64,000 nucleotides of DNA from a beta proteobacterium L13 (GTDB taxonomy: Bacteria; Pseudomonadota; Gammaproteobacteria; Burkholderiales; Chromobacteriaceae). Under the pieces are notes generated by a model that was given only the letters and a program-made list of their open reading frames with translations, was not told the DNA's origin and did no database searches. The stretch covers positions 310,001-374,000 of the forward strand of contig AMYZ01000001.1 in NCBI GenBank assembly GCA_000335715.1, read 5' to 3'. How positions within the stretch are numbered: the first letter of the stretch is position 1; every line of letters begins with the position of its first letter. Below are positions 59,807-64,000 of this stretch, one piece after another. Both the position numbers and the translations under genes were made by a program.

Positions 59807-60358
59807 TCAGGCCCCCCCTTGCGGCCAACGCCACGCCAGCCCCACCGCCAGCGGCGCCAGTACCAGCAGCACCAGCCACAGCGGCAGTTGCAGTGCGGCC
59901 ACCGCCGCGAAGGTTAGCCCCGCCAGTGCCCACGGCCGCCAGTGGCGCGGCAAGCGCGCAGCCAGCTTCAGCACCATGCCTAGCAGCAAGCCGATACCAG
60001 CCGGCGTCAGCCCGGCCAGCAGTTGCTGTAGCCAGGCTGCTTGCTGGTAGTGCTGGTACAGCGTGGCCAGCAGCAGGATCAGCACCAGCGGCGCCAGCAG
60101 CAGGCCGGCCACCGCCAGTAGCGCGCCACGCGCGCCGTGGAAGCGGCTGCCGATAGCCACCGCCATGTTGACGATATTGGGCCCGGGCAGGATCTGGCCT
60201 AGCGCCAGCAGCTCGGCAAACTCGGCGTCGCTCAGCCAGCGCCGGCGTTGTACCAGCTGGTGTTGTGCCTGCGGCAGCACGCCGCCGAAGCCGCTAAGGC
60301 CGATGAGGAAAAAGCCGCCGAACAGCGCTTTCTTGTCGGGAATGATCAGGGTATCCAT
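59807..60358 (-). CDS. Chromate transporter subunit, ChrA half (first of pair)
   Basis: 183 residues, five to six helices. The motif GFFLIGLSGFGGVLPQAQHQ and the conserved ALGQILPGPNIVNMAV mark the N-terminal CHR half. It pairs with the next gene as a split ChrA. The start at 60358 is 77 bases from the divergent LysR gene, and the shared spacer holds a TTGTG-N9-CACAA inverted repeat, the usual architecture of a LysR-controlled operon. Confidence 0.9.
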   Translation of the reverse strand: MDTLIIPDKKALFGGFFLIGLSGFGGVLPQAQHQLVQRRRWLSDAEFAELLALGQILPGPNIVNMAVAIGSRFHGARGALLAVAGLLLAPLVLILLLATLYQHYQQAAWLQQLLAGLTPAGIGLLLGMVLKLAARLPRHWRPWALAGLTFAAVAALQLPLWLVLLVLAPLAVGLAWRWPQGGA

Positions 60359-60414
60359 ACCCGGTAGCCTAGGGCCGGCGTGCGGCTGGCACAAACGGCT
60401 TTTTTTGGCTTGGC

Positions 60415-60433
60415 TTGTGCGTTATTCTCACAA
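60415..60433. promoter_or_regulatory. LysR-type box TTGTG-N9-CACAA in the chrA/LysR spacer
   Basis: The arms TTGTG (60415-60419) and CACAA (60429-60433) with an interrupted dyad fit the T-N11-A logic of LysR binding sites. It overlaps the LysR start region, consistent with autorepression. Confidence 0.55.
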
Positions 60434-60435
60434 TC

Positions 60436-61317
60436 ATGAACCGCAAGCTCCCGCCGCTCAACGCGCTGCGCGCCTTCGAAATGGCCGCCCGCTACCAAAG
60501 CCTGACTGCTGCTGCCGAGCAGCTGCACGTCACCCACAGTGCTGTTAGCCGGCAGGTAAAGCTGCTGGAGGACTGGCTGGGCCTGGCATTATTCGACAGG
60601 GTTGGCCGCAGGCTGCAGCTTACCGATGCCGGCCGCCACTACCTGCCGGTGGTGCAAGCCGCGTTCGACAATATTGCCAATGCCACCGAAAAACTCACAA
60701 GCCAGAAGCCCAGGCTGTTGCGCATCAACGCCGCCCCCACGCTGGCCATGCACTGGCTGCTGCCGCGGCTGACGCAGTTCCAGCGCCGCCACCCAGAGGT
60801 GGAGCTGCGCCTGGCAACCTCCGACGCCATCATCAACAACCAGAACGCCGACTTTGATATCGCCATCCGCCGTGGCAACGACCACTGGCCCGGCTTTGTG
60901 TCCAACATTTTCCTGACCGAGCACGAGCTGCCAGTGGCCAGCCCGGCCCTGCTGGCACGCCAGCCGCTACCGGATGCCGCCGCGCTGGCGCAGCACACGC
61001 TGCTGCATTCCGAAACACGGCCGGTGGCGTGGGAGCGCTGGCTGGCCGCCGCTGGCGTACCCGGCCTGCAGCCTGCGGCCAACCAGCATTTCGACCACTA
61101 CTATCTGGCGCTGCAGGCGGCGGTAGACGGCATGGGCATCACGCTGGGGCCCAGGCCGGTGATAGACGAGCTGCTGGCCAGCGGCAAGCTGCAGATCGCG
61201 CTGCCCGCCCCGGCGGTGCGGGTACGCGGCTATTCGTGGGTGGTGCCGCTGGCGCTGGCAGAAGACCCGCTGTGCGCCGGGTTCTGCGCCTGGCTGGAAG
61301 ACGAGGGCGGCGCCTAG
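60436..61317 (+). CDS. LysR-family transcriptional regulator (GcvA-like)
   Basis: 293 residues. The N-terminal HTH is PLNALRAFEMAARYQSLTAA then AEQLHVTHSAVSRQVKLLED, typical of the GcvA subgroup; the effector domain follows (LRINAAPTLAMHWLLPRLTQF). The start at 60436 gives MNRKLPPLNAL. Divergent orientation to the split chrA genes suggests it regulates them. It carries two copies of the dispersed word and ends in a very strong terminator. Confidence 0.9.
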   Translation: MNRKLPPLNALRAFEMAARYQSLTAAAEQLHVTHSAVSRQVKLLEDWLGLALFDRVGRRLQLTDAGRHYLPVVQAAFDNIANATEKLTSQKPRLLRINAAPTLAMHWLLPRLTQFQRRHPEVELRLATSDAIINNQNADFDIAIRRGNDHWPGFVSNIFLTEHELPVASPALLARQPLPDAAALAQHTLLHSETRPVAWERWLAAAGVPGLQPAANQHFDHYYLALQAAVDGMGITLGPRPVIDELLASGKLQIALPAPAVRVRGYSWVVPLALAEDPLCAGFCAWLEDEGGA

Positions 61318-61342
61318 CGGCAAGCTTGGCCGCAGGCAGTAA

Positions 61343-61380
61343 AAGCCCAAGGCCGCAGCGTATGCTGCGGCCTTGGGCTT
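61343..61380. terminator. Strong hairpin between the LysR and chemoreceptor genes
   Basis: A perfect 17-bp stem (61343-61359 with 61364-61380, starting AAGCCCAAGG) and a 4-base loop GTAT. It lies between converging stops at 61317 and 61406 and can serve both. Confidence 0.85.
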
Positions 61381-61405
61381 GCAAACCGCCAGAAGGCGAG
61401 GGGAC

Positions 61406-63292
61406 TTACAGACGGAAGCGCGACACCATGCCGTGCAGGTGGCTGGACAGCTGGTGCAGGTCGTTCACGGTGCGGGTGGCGTTTTGCACTGCCTGGTCGG
61501 TTTCAATCGCCATGTGGTTGGCCACCTCGGCGGCACGGGCCATCTCGGTGGTGGCGATCGACTGCTCGCGGGTAGCGTCGGCAATGTCGCGGATGGTTTG
61601 CACCACGCGGCCAACTTCCTGCTCGATGCCGGCAATCTCGGTGGCCACCTGGCGCGACGCGCCAACGCCGGACTGCACCGATTGCTGCGTGCTGTTCATA
61701 TTGGCCAGCGCCGAACTCACGTCTTCGTGCGTGGCGTGGATCAGCTGGCCGATCTCTACCGTGGCCTTGGACGTACGCTCGGCCAGCTTGCGTACTTCGT
61801 CGGCCACCACGGCAAAGCCGCGGCCCATTTCGCCGGCGCGTGCCGCTTCAATGGCGGCGTTCAGGGCCAGCAGGTTGGTCTGGTCGGCAATGTCCTTGAT
61901 TACGTTGATGATCTGGTCCATTTCGGCCGAGCGCTGCCCCAGGCCGCCCAGTGTGGTGGCCAGCTCGCCCACGGCACAGGCAATGCCTTCGATGCCATCG
62001 GCCAGCTCGCCTACCGATTGCGCCGACTGGCGCGAAGTGTGGCCGGTTTGTACTACCGATTCCTCGGCGCTGCCGGCATTGCTGGCGATGTGGTTGATGC
62101 TGACGGTGATCTGCTCGATGGTGGCGGCGGTGGCGCTGGAGGCGTCGGCCTGCTGTTGCGAATCGCTGGCCAGCTGGCGGGTGATGCCGTTCAGGTCGTC
62201 GATGCCGCCGTTCAGCGACACGGTGTGCTCGCGCACTTCCAGGAACATCTGGCGCAGGCTGCCGATAAAGCGGTTGAACGCTTGCGCGGTCTGGCCGATT
62301 TCGTCGCGGCTGTCGATGTGCAGCTGGTGGGTAAGGTCGCCCTGGCCGCTGGCCACGTCCAGCAGTGCGTCACGCAGGCGTACCAGGTTGGCCAGCAGGC
62401 GGTTCAGTGCCACGTTGGCCAGCAGGCTGGCGGCCACGGCCACGGCCAGGCCGGCCAGCACCAGCGTGATCAGCATCTGGTTCAGCGGTGCCAGCAGAAT
62501 GTCTTTTTCGGCCACGGTGCCCAGTACCCAGTCGGTACCCTCTACCACGGCGAGCTCGGCGTAGAAGGTTTTACCGTCGATGTCGACCTCGTGTAGCTGT
62601 GGCGTGCTGTTGGCCGAGGCCAGCAAGCCGGTGTCAAAGCCGCTCATCACTTCGCTTACCGGTTTCAGCGTACTGCCATCGGCCGGGTGCACCACGATAT
62701 TGCCCTCGCGGGTGGCCAGGAATGCGTAGCCGTCGCCGCGCAGCTTGATGCCTTTCACCACGGCAATCAGGCCTTCCAGCACGATGTCGCCACCGGCCAC
62801 GCCCACCAGCTGGCCATCACGCAGGATGGGGCTGGCCAGGGTGACGCCCAGCTTGGCCGGGCTGGCAAACATATAGGGCTGGGTCAGCACCACGCTGCGC
62901 TTTTCGCTGGCCAGCTTGTACCACGGCCGGGCCGTGGGGTCGTAGCCGGGTTTGGGCGGGCGGTTCGGGTCGTCGTAATGCATGGCTTTGTCTTCGTAGC
63001 CGGCAAAGATCTGGTCGAAACCGCCGGCGGCCTTGCCTTGCTCCAGGCTGGCGTACGGCGCGCTGGCGTCTTCTTTGCCCAGCCGGCCGGCGGTGGCGCG
63101 GATGGCGTCGCCACGCTGGCCTACCCAGCGGCCTAGTGCCTGGCTATTACCGGCAATGGCCGCGTTCAGTTCCTGCTCTACGCCGCGCACGATTTCCACG
63201 CGCATGCGCTGGTAGGCCAGTGCCGACAGCACGGCAATGGCGATGGCCAGCAAAATGGCCACAAAAAGCATGAGTCGCTGTTTAAGGGACAT
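61406..63292 (-). CDS. Methyl-accepting chemotaxis protein with dCache sensor
   Basis: 628 residues. A helix at about 8-30, a double-Cache ligand-binding domain (about 35-275; [11 protein letters not shown] and LVGVAGGDI are typical), a second helix at about 278-300, HAMP (about 302-355), and a cytoplasmic coiled-coil with the signaling tip [40 protein letters not shown]. dCache receptors of this type commonly sense amino acids or small organic acids. No other chemotaxis genes are near. The start at 63292 has a GAGG site. Confidence 0.93.
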   Translation of the reverse strand: MSLKQRLMLFVAILLAIAIAVLSALAYQRMRVEIVRGVEQELNAAIAGNSQALGRWVGQRGDAIRATAGRLGKEDASAPYASLEQGKAAGGFDQIFAGYEDKAMHYDDPNRPPKPGYDPTARPWYKLASEKRSVVLTQPYMFASPAKLGVTLASPILRDGQLVGVAGGDIVLEGLIAVVKGIKLRGDGYAFLATREGNIVVHPADGSTLKPVSEVMSGFDTGLLASANSTPQLHEVDIDGKTFYAELAVVEGTDWVLGTVAEKDILLAPLNQMLITLVLAGLAVAVAASLLANVALNRLLANLVRLRDALLDVASGQGDLTHQLHIDSRDEIGQTAQAFNRFIGSLRQMFLEVREHTVSLNGGIDDLNGITRQLASDSQQQADASSATAATIEQITVSINHIASNAGSAEESVVQTGHTSRQSAQSVGELADGIEGIACAVGELATTLGGLGQRSAEMDQIINVIKDIADQTNLLALNAAIEAARAGEMGRGFAVVADEVRKLAERTSKATVEIGQLIHATHEDVSSALANMNSTQQSVQSGVGASRQVATEIAGIEQEVGRVVQTIRDIADATREQSIATTEMARAAEVANHMAIETDQAVQNATRTVNDLHQLSSHLHGMVSRFRL

Positions 63293-63393
63293 GGGTGCCT
63301 CGTTGAATGACAAAGGGCGGCCGATGCCTTGTACCGGCAGCGTGTCGCCCTGGGTGTGTGGGAAAAATTGTGTTGTTTGTATTGTTATGTATC

Positions 63394-63445
63394 AAATGTA
63401 GCCGGTTAATGTTAACAAATTGTGAAGAATATTACAGCTACATTT
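63394..63445. promoter_or_regulatory. AT-rich leader of the chemoreceptor gene with inverted repeat
   Basis: AAATGTAGC (63394-63402) and GCTACATTT (63437-63445) are 9-bp inverted arms 34 bases apart in an AT-rich region that also contains GTTAAC. It probably carries the promoter of the chemoreceptor. Confidence 0.4.
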
Positions 63446-63452
63446 TGCGTTG

Positions 63453-63509
63453 GCCGCAAACAGCCACGCCCCGCGCTGAGCTTTCAGGCGGGGCGTGGCT
63501 GTTTGCGGC
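63453..63509 (-). terminator. 22-bp perfect-stem terminator-like hairpin containing the dispersed word
   Basis: Arms 63453-63474 and 63488-63509 pair perfectly over 22 bases (first arm begins GCCGCAAACAGCCACG), with a 13-base loop. It lies 10 bases after the stop of the ABC ATPase gene. The word GTTGGCCGCA (63449-63458) is fused to the distal base of the stem. Confidence 0.8.
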
Positions 63510-63518
63510 AGACAACTG

Positions 63519-64000
63519 TTATAGCTGCAGCTGCCGGCTGCTGGCTTTGCCGGCCAGCGCGTGGTCGTGAGTGACCAGCAGCAGCGCGCAGCCTATGCGC
63601 GCCAGCTCGTCCAGCAGGCAGTGCATGGTGTCCTGCTGCGTGAGCGGGTCCAGCCGCGAGGTGGGCTCGTCGGCAAACAGCAGCGCCGGCTGCAGCAGCA
63701 GGGTGTGGATCAGCGCCAGCCGTTGCAGCTCGCCGCCCGATACCTGCGAGGGCTTGCGCGCCAGCAAGCCGGGCGACAAGCGCAGCCGGTGCAGTAGCGT
63801 TTCCAGGCTGGCCAAAGGTTGGCCGCAGTGATTCAGCACGTCGTGCAGCGCGGTGTGCAGGCTAATGTGCGGGGCAAAGGCCTGCACCGGGTCCTGATAC
63901 AGCTTCTGCCACGCGGTGCGCGGCAAGCCGTCGCGGTAGCGTACGCTGCCGTGGTCGGCACGGGTCAGCCCCAGCAGGATGTTGCCCAGCGTGCTTTTGC
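63519..64000 (-). CDS. ABC transporter ATP-binding protein, peptide/nickel type (5' end cut by window edge)
   Basis: Partial: 160 residues to the C-terminus; the N-terminus is beyond base 64000. The first visible codons encode KSTLGNILLGLTRAD, the end of Walker A. The signature is QVSGGELQRLALIHTLLLQ, Walker B is LLFADEPTSRLDP and the switch His is in LLLVTHDHALAG. The YQDPVQAFAPH segment is typical of DppF/OppF/NikE-type ATPases for peptides or nickel. It is the last gene of its transcript, ended by the long hairpin at 63453-63509. Confidence 0.88.
   Translation of the reverse strand, partial: KSTLGNILLGLTRADHGSVRYRDGLPRTAWQKLYQDPVQAFAPHISLHTALHDVLNHCGQPLASLETLLHRLRLSPGLLARKPSQVSGGELQRLALIHTLLLQPALLFADEPTSRLDPLTQQDTMHCLLDELARIGCALLLVTHDHALAGKASSRQLQL

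Overview
The window is a dense, high-GC (about 65% by eye), mostly co-directional bacterial chromosome segment. Gene content fits a free-living motile betaproteobacterium of the order Neisseriales (Chromobacteriaceae-like, for example Vogesella or a relative): split glyQ/glyS, a queC-queD-queE cluster, many c-di-GMP enzymes, a chemoreceptor, and Neisseriales-like gene order. The genus is inference. No rRNA, tRNA, CRISPR array, prophage or intact insertion sequence was seen.

Layout. 1-2.9 kb (minus): periplasmic Spy/CpxP-like protein, OmpR-type response regulator, EnvZ-like kinase, and a partial EF-hand protein. 3.1-7.7 kb (plus): isochorismatase-like hydrolase, DUF1272 zinc protein, EamA exporter, GNAT, DUF1737, an AT-rich foreign-looking HNH-like gene, a GlxA/AraC regulator and a small Ala-rich protein. 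7.8-16.5 kb: rlmF, a periplasmic binding protein next to a PAS-GGDEF-EAL protein, a DEAD-box helicase, an alpha/beta hydrolase and a prolyl-hydroxylase-like dioxygenase. 16.5-23.4 kb (minus): a 2321-residue Ser/Thr kinase-AAA-GAF-PAS-histidine kinase-REC-REC-HPt protein coupled to a REC-GGDEF output protein. 23.8-32.9 kb (plus): glyQ, a small secreted protein, glyS, gmhB, an acyltransferase, a DUF45 metalloprotease, gloA, an Na+/H+ antiporter and mpl. 33-39 kb (minus): a diguanylate cyclase with a partner protein, serB, and a bufferin-type metallophore operon (bufA1, MNIO bufB, bufC, doxX). 38.8-41.2 kb (minus): queC-queD-queE, with queD a three-module fusion. 41.3-47.4 kb: lipid kinase, then the glycerol regulon glpR, glpD, glpF, glpK. 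47.7-51.3 kb (minus): an electrophile-stress group (DJ-1-like protein, nemA-like, nfsA-like, nemR-like). 51.7-55.6 kb (plus): EAL protein, then modABC-modE behind a textbook ModE box. 55.6-64 kb: heme-degrading-like protein, ABC1 kinase group, secreted nuclease, split ChrA with a LysR regulator, a dCache chemoreceptor, and a partial peptide-type ABC ATPase.

The most striking feature is not a gene. A short word, GTTGGCCGC (usually AGGTTGGCCGCA), occurs about 70 times by eye on both strands, roughly once per 0.9 kb. It sits inside genes in several reading frames and also between genes, where it repeatedly forms inverted pairs at gene ends. Density and placement resemble the DNA uptake sequences of Neisseriaceae, but the word differs from every dialect I know and lacks their CTG core. 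It is the best candidate here for an undescribed system.

Other themes are a dense c-di-GMP network (four GGDEF/EAL proteins plus one possible receptor), several visible autoregulatory circuits (ModE, NemR, GlpR), and a peptide-derived copper/metal-binding (bufferin) operon with a candidate operator and an internal attenuator hairpin.
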